Shown here: positions 1 through 4,943 of the stretch, in pieces
Layout of the letters: the number at the start of each line of letters is the position of its first letter
How positions within the stretch are numbered: position 1 is the stretch's first letter
Source: a virus
Virus record (IMG/VR): IMGVR_UViG_3300017971_000862
Span: 1-20,531 of that record
Length of the DNA stretch: 20,531 nt
Direction: 5' to 3' (one strand)
Notes under the pieces: generated by a model
The model's input: the letters and a program-made list of their open reading frames with translations, nothing else
Told to the model about the DNA's origin: nothing
Database searches by the model: none
Made by a program: the position numbers and the translations under genes

Positions 1-2
1 TC

Positions 3-500
3 GAGCGGTTTCAGTATGCCCTGGAGATCATCGAAGGAACCGCACCAATGCCAAGCGAACGCGGAAATTCCGCGCTCCCAGACACACCTGTGGATAAAAA
101 CCAAAAATCTGTGGATAACTACGGTTTAGAGATTGACGAAATGGTCGCCAAAATTATCGCAGAAAACCCCGCCAAAGAAGCCATCTTAAAAGAGTTGCTC
201 GCTTGCAGAATTGGAATGAACTGGAAAACGCTCGCCCTACTACACGCCGATGATTTGACCGTCACAGAAATCCGCTCACAATATCACTTTTTAGAAAAGA
301 AAGGGAGGGAAAACGAAACCGGGATCTTGATCACCAATCTGCTCGCAGCATTCAAGCCCAAGGGAGCCGACTTCGATCCCGAAACCGGTCATCCTGTAGA
401 ATGCAATTGTTACAAATGCATCGGAGCCAGAAACAGCCGGTTTATGGAAAATATCCAAAGCCCAGAGCAAATGCAAAAATACGCAGAATGGGAGGACTAA
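3..500 (+). CDS. C-terminal part of a replication-initiator-like protein (partial at the window edge)
   Basis: The frame is open from the first bases of the window through the ATG at 48 to the stop, and the residues before that ATG (FQYALEIIEGTAP) look like real protein. I therefore take this as the C-terminal part of a longer protein. The alternative is a start at 48, which has AAGGA nine bases upstream. A charged linker (VDKNQKSVDN) is followed by a helical segment around NWKTLALLHADDLTVTEIRSQY, then LLAAFKPKG and a short CxCxxC segment (CNCYKC). This helical pattern resembles the tail of HTH/DnaD-type phage and plasmid replication initiators, recalled from family knowledge and not searched. 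The position ahead of other early genes fits. The function is an inference; that it is coding is much more secure. Confidence 0.6.
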   Translation, partial: ERFQYALEIIEGTAPMPSERGNSALPDTPVDKNQKSVDNYGLEIDEMVAKIIAENPAKEAILKELLACRIGMNWKTLALLHADDLTVTEIRSQYHFLEKKGRENETGILITNLLAAFKPKGADFDPETGHPVECNCYKCIGARNSRFMENIQSPEQMQKYAEWED

Positions 501-513
501 AGAGGAAAATCAA

Positions 514-867
514 ATGCCAATAACAATCGATTTATCGAACCCCACCAAGAAGGAAAACTATCTCAACAGAACCCCGATCATTGGACTGCCAGTATCCATC
601 ACAGCCGAAACAAGCGGAACGCTGATCGGAATCGCGCTGAAATATTACGCTAACACAGCCAATGAAAACGAACTGGATATTTTGATCAGATATTTACAAT
701 ATTTCATCCACGCCCCCTGCTGGTTGGAAACGGTCCCCTTTGATATACCCGCGGATCGGCTATCAGAAATTCAAGCGCTGCGAGCCTTATCGCTCACCCT
801 AAAAACAGCACAAGACATTCAAGCATTCACCCAACGCTTGCTTAATTACGGTCTTGACCCCCTATGA
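514..867 (+). CDS. Hypothetical early protein, 117 aa
   Basis: I do not recognise this protein. It starts 13 bases after the previous stop with AGAGGA seven to eight bases ahead of the ATG, a good ribosome binding site. The sequence is soluble and mostly helical in its second half (residues about 40-117), with no signal peptide, membrane segment or metal-binding cluster. Its stop (TGA) is part of the ribosome binding site of the next gene, so the two are probably translated together. It sits in an early operon with DNA-binding and DNA-modifying proteins. Confidence 0.8.
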   Translation: MPITIDLSNPTKKENYLNRTPIIGLPVSITAETSGTLIGIALKYYANTANENELDILIRYLQYFIHAPCWLETVPFDIPADRLSEIQALRALSLTLKTAQDIQAFTQRLLNYGLDPL

Positions 868-875
868 GGAAATCG

Positions 876-1361
876 ATGAATACCACCATAAACGAATTGC
901 CCAGAGGTATCAATTTTGTCGACAGTTACAAATTCAAAGGATATCTGGCCCGTGTTTATTACCCCGCTGGCAGAGTTGCCACCAAGGGATTCTCAATCAG
1001 CAGATACCCAAATGATGCCGCGGCGCTGAACGCAGCCCTGGCCTGGAGAAAAACGCAAATCCGCATTGACCCACCACCACCCAAAACCCCACACTTACAG
1101 ATTCTCTGCAGTACAAATACCAGCGGTCACAACGGGCTTAGTTTTACCCACGTTACCGAGCGCAACGGAAAGCGCATCGAGGTCATCAATGTCTCGTATT
1201 CATTAGAACCGAATAAGCCCCGCGGGAAGAAATTCAGATTGCACCTTTATGACACCCCCGAAGATGCCCTCGCAGAAGCCCTGGCATTTAGAAAGGAAAT
1301 GGAAGCCGAAGCCATCCGGATCCGCAAACAAAAATCATTATGGCCCTACGACAAGGAATAA
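876..1361 (+). CDS. Protein with two tandem AP2-like DNA-binding repeats, 161 aa
   Basis: The second half (about residues 80-145) has the layout of phage and bacterial AP2-type domains: NTSGHNGLSF, a basic turn (ERNGKR), a strand with NVSY, basic residues KPRGKKF, then an acidic helix ending DALAEALAFRKEME. The first half (about residues 10-62) shows a weaker version: GINFVDSYKFKGYLARVYY, then TKGFSISRYPNDAAALNAALAWRK. A proline-rich linker (DPPPPKTP) joins them. No HNH or other nuclease motif is present, so it is more likely a DNA-binding protein than a homing endonuclease. I chose the ATG at 876 because GAGGA lies five bases upstream; the ATG at 864 has no ribosome binding site. The domain assignment rests on pattern recognition only. 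Confidence 0.75.
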   Translation: MNTTINELPRGINFVDSYKFKGYLARVYYPAGRVATKGFSISRYPNDAAALNAALAWRKTQIRIDPPPPKTPHLQILCSTNTSGHNGLSFTHVTERNGKRIEVINVSYSLEPNKPRGKKFRLHLYDTPEDALAEALAFRKEMEAEAIRIRKQKSLWPYDKE

Positions 1362-1362
1362 A

Positions 1363-1581
1363 ATGGACCCCCTCAAAAAAGTAAAATCACTGGCTGTCGC
1401 CAAAGCCAAACTACTCATCGCGAGAACATTATTAAATTCCGCATTAGCCGAAATCATCGGAGGGCAAGATGAATTCTCGGCAGAATATATCGCCGTACAA
1501 ACCAGCTTTGACAAATGGATCGATGCCGCCCAATTACAAACCCAAGCCCAGGAAGCAAAAATCACCGATGGTGATCTATGA
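1363..1581 (+). CDS. Small hypothetical helical protein, 72 aa
   Basis: Not recognised. The ATG at 1363 lies one base after the previous stop and has AAGGA six bases upstream, so it is preferred over an in-frame ATG at 1249 deep inside the previous gene. The protein is alanine- and leucine-rich and predicted helical throughout (KVKSLAVAKAKLLIARTLLNSAL near the start), with no membrane segment. It is followed by a non-coding gap of about 100 bases that contains a hairpin. Confidence 0.7.
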   Translation: MDPLKKVKSLAVAKAKLLIARTLLNSALAEIIGGQDEFSAEYIAVQTSFDKWIDAAQLQTQAQEAKITDGDL

Positions 1582-1587
1582 AACATA

Positions 1588-1608
1588 GCCTTTACTTGGA
1601 GTAAAGGC
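1588..1608 (+). other. Hairpin in the 1582-1680 gap
   Basis: GCCTTTACT and AGTAAAGGC form a perfect nine-base-pair stem with a TGG loop, seven bases after the preceding stop. No T-tract follows, so it is not a typical intrinsic terminator. It may be an mRNA processing or stability element. A TAGGAG motif follows at about 1612 with no start codon at a useful distance. Nothing else is seen in this gap. Confidence 0.45.
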
Positions 1609-1680
1609 ATCTAGGAGCGATTTAACAGCAGAACAGCACAAATCTATGCCAGATAACCAGATAAAATTCTTAGAAACGAT

Positions 1681-2070
1681 ATGGATATAAACGCGATCGC
1701 CAACGGCTCCCCCATCCGACCCCATTTTAAAGGACATAGCGAAGTTGCATTTTTACTCAAACAATTACACCGCTATTACGATCTCTCCTGGCCCAAGATC
1801 GCCAATCTTCCCGCCATCAACCCCCCAGGATTAGAGAAAATCCCCATCGCAACGCTGGTGAAAATTTCCAACACTGGCGTGGTCCCCCAGAAATGGAGGG
1901 ATCACTTTCTGGGCGTCAGAGCAGTCGACAACCGCCCGCGCATCGCCATCCATAAAGAGGACATGGAAAGCGCAGCCGAAACCATCGTCAAGCATATAAA
2001 ACCAGAAAGCAAGATAGACGAACTGATTGCTTGGATTGAAGTCAAAAGAAATGAGAAAAATAAATCATGA
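1681..2070 (+). CDS. Small HTH-like DNA-binding protein (tentative), 129 aa
   Basis: The middle of the protein (about residues 34-75: YDLSWPKIANLPAI, then IPIATLVKISNTGVVPQKW) resembles small phage HTH proteins in which a tryptophan-containing helix is followed by an IPAGTLxxIxxG-type second helix. A basic stretch RPRIAIHKEDM and a helical acid/base C-terminus follow. The frame has a stop 25 bases upstream of this ATG, so the start cannot lie further upstream, but the ribosome binding site is weak. The last bases overlap the methyltransferase start (ATGA), which indicates translational coupling. The function is an inference from a short pattern. Confidence 0.6.
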   Translation: MDINAIANGSPIRPHFKGHSEVAFLLKQLHRYYDLSWPKIANLPAINPPGLEKIPIATLVKISNTGVVPQKWRDHFLGVRAVDNRPRIAIHKEDMESAAETIVKHIKPESKIDELIAWIEVKRNEKNKS

Positions 2071-2789
2071 ACTACCCTGGCGGGAAAGCGGGCTCCGGAG
2101 TTTACCAGAACATCATCAACCAAATCCCGCCACATAATTTATATGTCGAGGGCTATCTTGGAGGCGGTGCCATCCTACGCAAAAAAAGACCTGCAGCTCT
2201 AAATATAGGGATCGATATCAATCCACAGGTCATCAGCGCATGGCCAAATCAAAACCGCTGCATCTTCATCAATTGCGAGTTTTTGACTTTTCTGGACCAT
2301 ATAGAAAAATATTATAAATATGCTTCAGCTGAAACGTTCATATACCTGGACCCCCCATATTTGATCGAAACCAGACAAAACCAAAATCCGATTTATGAAT
2401 TCGAAATGACCCGAGAGGATCACGAGACCCTGCTCAAAGCCATTCGAAACCGGTCAGAAATGATTATGATTTCAGGCTATAAATCGCAGCTCTATCGTAA
2501 GCAGCTCGCCGGTTGGCGCTGCGAGACATTCCAGACGGTCACCCGCGGGGGGAATATCGCCATCGAACATTTATGGATGAACTACCCAGAACCGACCCAA
2601 CTCCACGATTACAGCTTCCTAGGAAAAGACTTTACCGATCGCCAGCGGATCGCGCGCAAAATAAGACGGCTCAAAAAGAAACTCGCCGCCCTACCAGCCC
2701 TTGAGCGCGCCGCCATCTTGGACGCCTTCGACGATAAAGACAAAATCGACTATATGAAAAGATGGGAGCAAATCAGGTTTGATTTATAA
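2067..2789 (+). CDS. D12-class DNA adenine N6-methyltransferase, 240 aa
   Basis: This enzyme transfers a methyl group from S-adenosylmethionine to adenine in a short DNA site. The D12 (alpha-type) signatures are all present: NYPGGK at residues 2-7, the SAM-binding motif VEGYLGGGAIL at about 27-37, an acidic residue for the SAM ribose in IGIDIN (D50), and the catalytic DPPY at 95-98. The length is typical of phage orphan Dam-like enzymes. A basic helical C-terminus (DFTDRQRIARKIRRLKKK) is common in phage members. No restriction endonuclease gene is adjacent, so it probably protects phage DNA or acts in replication or packaging control. The target site cannot be read from the sequence; GATC is common for the class. 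It overlaps the upstream gene by four bases and is the last gene before the first promoter cassette. Confidence 0.93.
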   Translation: MNYPGGKAGSGVYQNIINQIPPHNLYVEGYLGGGAILRKKRPAALNIGIDINPQVISAWPNQNRCIFINCEFLTFLDHIEKYYKYASAETFIYLDPPYLIETRQNQNPIYEFEMTREDHETLLKAIRNRSEMIMISGYKSQLYRKQLAGWRCETFQTVTRGGNIAIEHLWMNYPEPTQLHDYSFLGKDFTDRQRIARKIRRLKKKLAALPALERAAILDAFDDKDKIDYMKRWEQIRFDL

Positions 2790-2837
2790 GGATAAGACCT
2801 GAAAACAAACTCGATGCGGTAATGACTACACGAACAC

Positions 2838-2873
2838 AAACCCCCCATTTATACCGGTATAAATGGGGGGTTT
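2838..2873 (+). terminator. Perfect 36-bp palindrome, terminator-like, upstream of promoter 1
   Basis: AAACCCCCCATTTATACC is followed at once by its exact reverse complement, with no spacer. As RNA it would fold into a stem of about 16 base pairs with a CCGG loop, followed by a short U-run (TTTTCG). This would end transcription from the methyltransferase operon just before promoter 1. The element is nearly symmetrical, so it could also stop transcripts on the minus strand or act as a protein-binding palindrome. Confidence 0.7.
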
Positions 2874-2876
2874 TCG

Positions 2877-2915
2877 CTTGACTTTATCGCTTGATCTCGG
2901 TATACTGTAGTCAAG
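2877..2915 (+). promoter_or_regulatory. Sigma-70-type promoter 1 within a dyad
   Basis: TTGACT at 2878-2883 and TATACT at 2901-2906 are separated by exactly 17 bases, close to the housekeeping consensus. CTTGACT (2877-2883) and its reverse complement AGTCAAG (2909-2915) flank the core, with centres 32 bases apart, about three helical turns. CGCTTGA also occurs twice in direct orientation (2875-2881 and 2888-2894). The expected start of transcription is near 2913, inside the second arm. The arrangement looks like an operator overlapping a promoter. Confidence 0.85.
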
Positions 2916-2952
2916 ATTGAGCAACTAACCACTAACCAAAAAGGAACCGAAG

Positions 2953-3132
2953 ATGAAAATAAACAACACCGAAACCGACATCAGAATGCTCAGAGCCACC
3001 ATAAAAATGTGGGAGCGAAGATATAAAACAACGCAACCAAAAAACGGAACCGAAGCTCTAAGACTGCTCGAACTAATAGAACGATATACAACTCAATACA
3101 TCGAACTCACAAACGATTTACCAAATTGGTAA
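2953..3132 (+). CDS. Small hypothetical protein of the cassette array, 59 aa
   Basis: First gene behind promoter 1. The start ATG follows AAAAAGGAACCGAAG, the shared ribosome binding site module. The 59-residue product begins MKINNTETDIRMLRATIKMW and ends NDLPNW. It is charged and mainly helical, with no cysteine and no membrane segment. I do not recognise a family. Coding is supported by the precise fit between the promoter cassette upstream and the hairpin cassette ten bases after the stop, which is the same layout as for its neighbours. Confidence 0.75.
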   Translation: MKINNTETDIRMLRATIKMWERRYKTTQPKNGTEALRLLELIERYTTQYIELTNDLPNW

Positions 3133-3141
3133 ACCAACCAA

Positions 3142-3166
3142 CCTGGGGAGCAGCAAGCTCCCCAGG
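3142..3166 (+). other. Intercistronic hairpin 1 (AGCAA loop)
   Basis: CCTGGGGAGC and GCTCCCCAGG form a perfect ten-base-pair stem around an AGCAA loop. No T-tract follows, so it should not terminate. A/C-rich unstructured sequence (ACCAACC type) lies on both sides, then CCACGAAAGGAACCGAAA leads straight into the next start codon at 3190. The same module recurs at 3394, 4043 and 4891. Confidence 0.85.
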
Positions 3167-3189
3167 ACCAACCACGAAAGGAACCGAAA

Positions 3190-3378
3190 ATGAAAACAAA
3201 CAACTGGAACCCAAATAAAAAAGAAACAAAAATCACCACCCGAGAATTAAGAAATTTTTTATTCAATATAGAAAATCAAGATTTGACTGTAAGAGAATTA
3301 AGAAACCTTCTTTTTGAAGTAACAAATCAAGATCACCCAATCGAAGATCCTAACTTTATAAACAACCTGACCAAATAA
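3190..3378 (+). CDS. Small hypothetical protein with an internal 17-residue repeat, 62 aa
   Basis: Starts after the shared module CGAAAGGAACCGAAA. Residues 18-31 (RELRNFLFNIENQD) are repeated at 35-48 (RELRNLLFEVTNQD), a 17-residue period. Each unit looks like one amphipathic helix with a leucine/phenylalanine face. The N-terminus is lysine- and asparagine-rich. The gene is more A+T-rich than most of the window. No known family is recognised. It is the second gene of transcription unit 1, between hairpins 1 and 2. Confidence 0.75.
   Translation: MKTNNWNPNKKETKITTRELRNFLFNIENQDLTVRELRNLLFEVTNQDHPIEDPNFINNLTK
3241..3342 (+). repeat. Two tandem 51-bp units inside the 62-aa gene
   Basis: Units at 3241-3291 and 3292-3342 encode the RELRN(F/L)LF repeats. 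GAGAATTAAGAAA begins each unit and AATCAAGAT occurs in each. The units have diverged between these anchors, so the duplication is not very recent. Confidence 0.7.
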
Positions 3379-3393
3379 CCCACCAACCACCAA

Positions 3394-3418
3394 CCTGGGG
3401 AGCAGCAAGCTCCCCAGG
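3394..3418 (+). other. Intercistronic hairpin 2 (AGCAA loop)
   Basis: Identical stem and loop to hairpin 1 (CCTGGGGAGC, AGCAA, GCTCCCCAGG), again followed by GACCAACCACGAAAGGAACC and the start codon of the next gene, here with CAAACA in place of CGAAA before the ATG. Confidence 0.85.
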
Positions 3419-3442
3419 ACCAACCACGAAAGGAACCAAACA

Positions 3443-3691
3443 ATGATTAAAAAAGGACCCGTCTCTAGACTAACGAAACAAAACGCAATCGCGAAACTCG
3501 AGATCGCAAACAAAAAGATTGCACTCGCAATCATCGCCCTCCAAGAAATCGAAGCCGATCCAGAAATGAACCGCTTCATCGGACCTGATGCCGCCCATTT
3601 TAGATCCGAACTCGAATATATAAATGATCCTAACCCAGAGGAAGCCGGAATCGGAGGATTTATTAAATTATTAAAACAAAGATACTTATAA
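3443..3691 (+). CDS. Small hypothetical helical protein, 82 aa
   Basis: Third gene of transcription unit 1. AAAGGAACC lies six to eight bases before the ATG. The N-terminal half is basic and helical (LTKQNAIAKLEIANKKIALAI), the middle is acidic, and the C-terminus is basic (IKLLKQRYL). No family is recognised and no membrane segment is predicted. A shortened version of the intercistronic hairpin (GGGG, AGCG, CCCC at 3700-3711) follows the stop and leads into promoter cassette 2. Confidence 0.8.
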   Translation: MIKKGPVSRLTKQNAIAKLEIANKKIALAIIALQEIEADPEMNRFIGPDAAHFRSELEYINDPNPEEAGIGGFIKLLKQRYL

Positions 3692-3712
3692 ATCAACCAG
3701 GGGAGCGCCCCG

Positions 3713-3748
3713 AAACCCCCCATTTATACCGGTATAAATGGGGGGTTT
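3713..3748 (+). terminator. Perfect 36-bp palindrome upstream of promoter 2
   Basis: Same palindrome as at 2838, followed by TTTTCG. It would end transcription unit 1 immediately before promoter 2 and so insulate the two units. Confidence 0.7.
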
Positions 3749-3751
3749 TCG

Positions 3752-3790
3752 CTTGACTTTATCGCTTGATCTCGGTATACTGTAGTCAAG
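3752..3790 (+). promoter_or_regulatory. Sigma-70-type promoter 2 within a dyad
   Basis: TTGACT at 3753-3758, a 17-base spacer, TATACT at 3776-3781. It has the same flanking CTTGACT and AGTCAAG arms as promoter 1, and is identical to it throughout this stretch. Confidence 0.85.
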
Positions 3791-3827
3791 ATTGAGCAAC
3801 TAACCACTAACCAAAAAGGAACCGAAA

Positions 3828-4025
3828 ATGAACCCCGAAATTATAGAAACCACCCAAATGCCCTACATAACAGCCAGCGAACTCGAGAACGGCGATGAAG
3901 TATTTATACAAGATGGACGCCTGATGCGCCTCATTCGCAAGATGAACGCCGAAGGCACAACCTGGATCGCCGAAGAGGTAACCGACCTGGATAATTTTGA
4001 TTTAGCCGAATACCTCAACCAGTAG
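3828..4025 (+). CDS. Small acidic hypothetical protein, 65 aa
   Basis: First gene behind promoter 2, with AAAAAGGAACCGAAA before the ATG. The product is strongly acidic. It has a short beta-like segment (GDEVFIQDGRLMRLIRKM) followed by an acidic tail (EEVTDLDNFDLAEYL). The small size and acidity are seen in some phage inhibitors of host proteins and DNA mimics, but nothing here identifies a target. No family is recognised. Confidence 0.78.
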   Translation: MNPEIIETTQMPYITASELENGDEVFIQDGRLMRLIRKMNAEGTTWIAEEVTDLDNFDLAEYLNQ

Positions 4026-4042
4026 AACCCAACCACCAACCA

Positions 4043-4060
4043 GGGGAGCGCAAGCTCCCC
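4043..4060 (+). other. Intercistronic hairpin 3 (GCAA tetraloop)
   Basis: GGGGAGC, loop GCAA, GCTCCCC: a seven-base-pair stem closed by a GNRA-class tetraloop. It is flanked by ACCAACC-type sequence and by CCACGAAAGGAACCGAAA ahead of the start at 4084. No T-tract follows. Confidence 0.85.
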
Positions 4061-4083
4061 ACCGACCACGAAAGGAACCGAAA

Positions 4084-4278
4084 ATGAACACTAGAAAAGA
4101 TAAAGGCAAAGAACTGGCCATCAACCGCATCGCAGAAGAAGTCCTCAACCTTGAAACTTTGGAAACCAGAATGAGCGACAGTTTAGACTTTAGCGATCAG
4201 GCAGTCTGGACACTCAAAGCCGCACTCGAGGCCGCATTCGAAGCCGGACAGAATAACCCAAAAAGAGAAACAACATGA
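4084..4278 (+). CDS. Small hypothetical helical protein, 64 aa
   Basis: Starts directly after hairpin module 3. It is basic at the N-terminus (NTRKDKGKE), then acidic and helical (AEEVLNLETLETRMSDSL, LKAALEAAFEAG). It has no membrane segment or cysteine and was not recognised. Its stop overlaps the start of the next gene by four bases (ATGA), the only gene pair of the array joined by direct overlap instead of a hairpin module. Confidence 0.75.
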   Translation: MNTRKDKGKELAINRIAEEVLNLETLETRMSDSLDFSDQAVWTLKAALEAAFEAGQNNPKRETT

Positions 4279-4484
4279 CAGAAAATATCGCAATCGCCAT
4301 CGAAAGAGAATATAATGATTATAAAAGTTTATCCAAGGTCGATCTCGCAGCCACATGGAAACGATTCAACAGAGTCAGCAGCCTAAAAATCTCAGAAGTA
4401 TCCAAAGATCAACTGATAACCGATATTCTTACTTTCAGATTTGGAAAGGCTAAGATGGACATCTGGCGTGAATATATAAATTAA
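4275..4484 (+). CDS. Small hypothetical protein, 69 aa
   Basis: Overlaps the upstream gene by ATGA and is probably translated by coupling; no shared start-associated sequence precedes it. The product is helical (REYNDYKSLSKVDLAATWKR) with a C-terminal aromatic and basic stretch (FRFGKAKMDIWREYIN). Not recognised. It is the last gene of transcription unit 2, followed by promoter cassette 3. Confidence 0.75.
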   Translation: MTENIAIAIEREYNDYKSLSKVDLAATWKRFNRVSSLKISEVSKDQLITDILTFRFGKAKMDIWREYIN

Positions 4485-4510
4485 TTTTGAACCAAGCCCC
4501 GAGCGCCCCG

Positions 4511-4546
4511 AAACCCCCCATTTATACCGGTATAAATGGGGGGTTT
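4511..4546 (+). terminator. Perfect 36-bp palindrome upstream of promoter 3
   Basis: Same palindrome as copies 1 and 2, followed by TTTCCG. The shorter T-run suggests weaker termination than in the other two copies if it works as an intrinsic terminator. Confidence 0.65.
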
Positions 4547-4549
4547 CCG

Positions 4550-4588
4550 CTTGACTTTATCGCTTGATCTCGGTATACTGTAGTCAAG
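4550..4588 (+). promoter_or_regulatory. Sigma-70-type promoter 3 within a dyad
   Basis: TTGACT at 4551-4556, a 17-base spacer, TATACT at 4574-4579, flanked by CTTGACT and AGTCAAG exactly as in promoters 1 and 2. Confidence 0.85.
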
Positions 4589-4625
4589 ATTGAGCAACTA
4601 ACCACTAACCAAAAAGGAACCGAAA

Positions 4626-4880
4626 ATGAGCCGCAAATTACAAAACATCAAAAACAGAGTGAACCGCCGGAAAGCCAACCAAGAGACAGCCATTGATGCC
4701 TATATTGACCACCTCGAAACCGCCCGAGAAGCCCTGGACCGGATTAACGCTTATATAGCCGATAACGGCGAAGTTGGACCCGAAGACGTAACCTGGGCGC
4801 ATACGGGCAGCATGGCCAGAATAGCCAACGAACTCAAAGAAATCCAAGACCGCATCGATGAGACTGGCGAATACGCATAG
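4626..4880 (+). CDS. Small hypothetical protein with an arginine-rich N-terminus, 84 aa
   Basis: First gene behind promoter 3, with AAAAAGGAACCGAAA before the ATG. The first 18 residues are strongly basic (MSRKLQNIKNRVNRRKANQ); the rest is acidic and helical (IDHLETAREALDRINAYI, IANELKEIQDRIDE) and could form a coiled coil. A short basic N-terminal helix could bind nucleic acid, as in arginine-rich RNA-binding phage proteins, but that is an inference from composition. No family is recognised. Confidence 0.8.
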   Translation: MSRKLQNIKNRVNRRKANQETAIDAYIDHLETAREALDRINAYIADNGEVGPEDVTWAHTGSMARIANELKEIQDRIDETGEYA

Positions 4881-4890
4881 AAACCAACCA

Positions 4891-4908
4891 GGGGAGCGCA
4901 AGCTCCCC
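4891..4908 (+). other. Intercistronic hairpin 4 (GCAA tetraloop)
   Basis: GGGGAGC, GCAA, GCTCCCC, identical to hairpin 3. It is followed by TACCACGAAAGGAACCGAAG and then a second, stronger ribosome binding site (AGGAG) before the start at 4944, so this module carries two ribosome binding sites in a row. Confidence 0.85.
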
Positions 4909-4943
4909 ACCTACCACGAAAGGAACCGAAGAGGAGAATTAAC

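Larger units (their letters stand above)
2838..2955 (+). repeat. 118-bp regulatory cassette, copy 1 of 3
   Basis: Palindrome, promoter, leader, ribosome binding site and start codon, repeated at 3713-3830 and 4511-4628. By eye, copy 1 differs from copy 2 at a single base (GAAGATG against GAAAATG). Identical lengths across all three copies show recent duplication or ongoing homogenisation. Confidence 0.95.
3703..3830 (+). repeat. Regulatory cassette, copy 2 of 3 (128 bp shared with copy 3)
   Basis: The 118-bp cassette plus ten further bases at its left end (GAGCGCCCCG) that are shared with copy 3 at 4501-4628 but absent from copy 1. Only one base differs between copies 2 and 3 (TTTTCG against TTTCCG). 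Confidence 0.95.
4501..4628 (+). repeat. Regulatory cassette, copy 3 of 3 (128 bp shared with copy 2)
   Basis: Third copy, with the left extension GAGCGCCCCG. It differs from copy 2 only at one base in the run after the palindrome, which shortens the T-run from four to three. Confidence 0.95.

Noticed and set aside
1249-1362. Longer start for the 72-aa gene
   Set aside because: The extra part lies inside the AP2-like gene in another frame and the ATG at 1363 has a proper ribosome binding site.
1646-1690. A 14-residue leader peptide overlapping the start at 1681
   Set aside because: No ribosome binding site precedes it and the overlap could be chance; kept out of the annotation.
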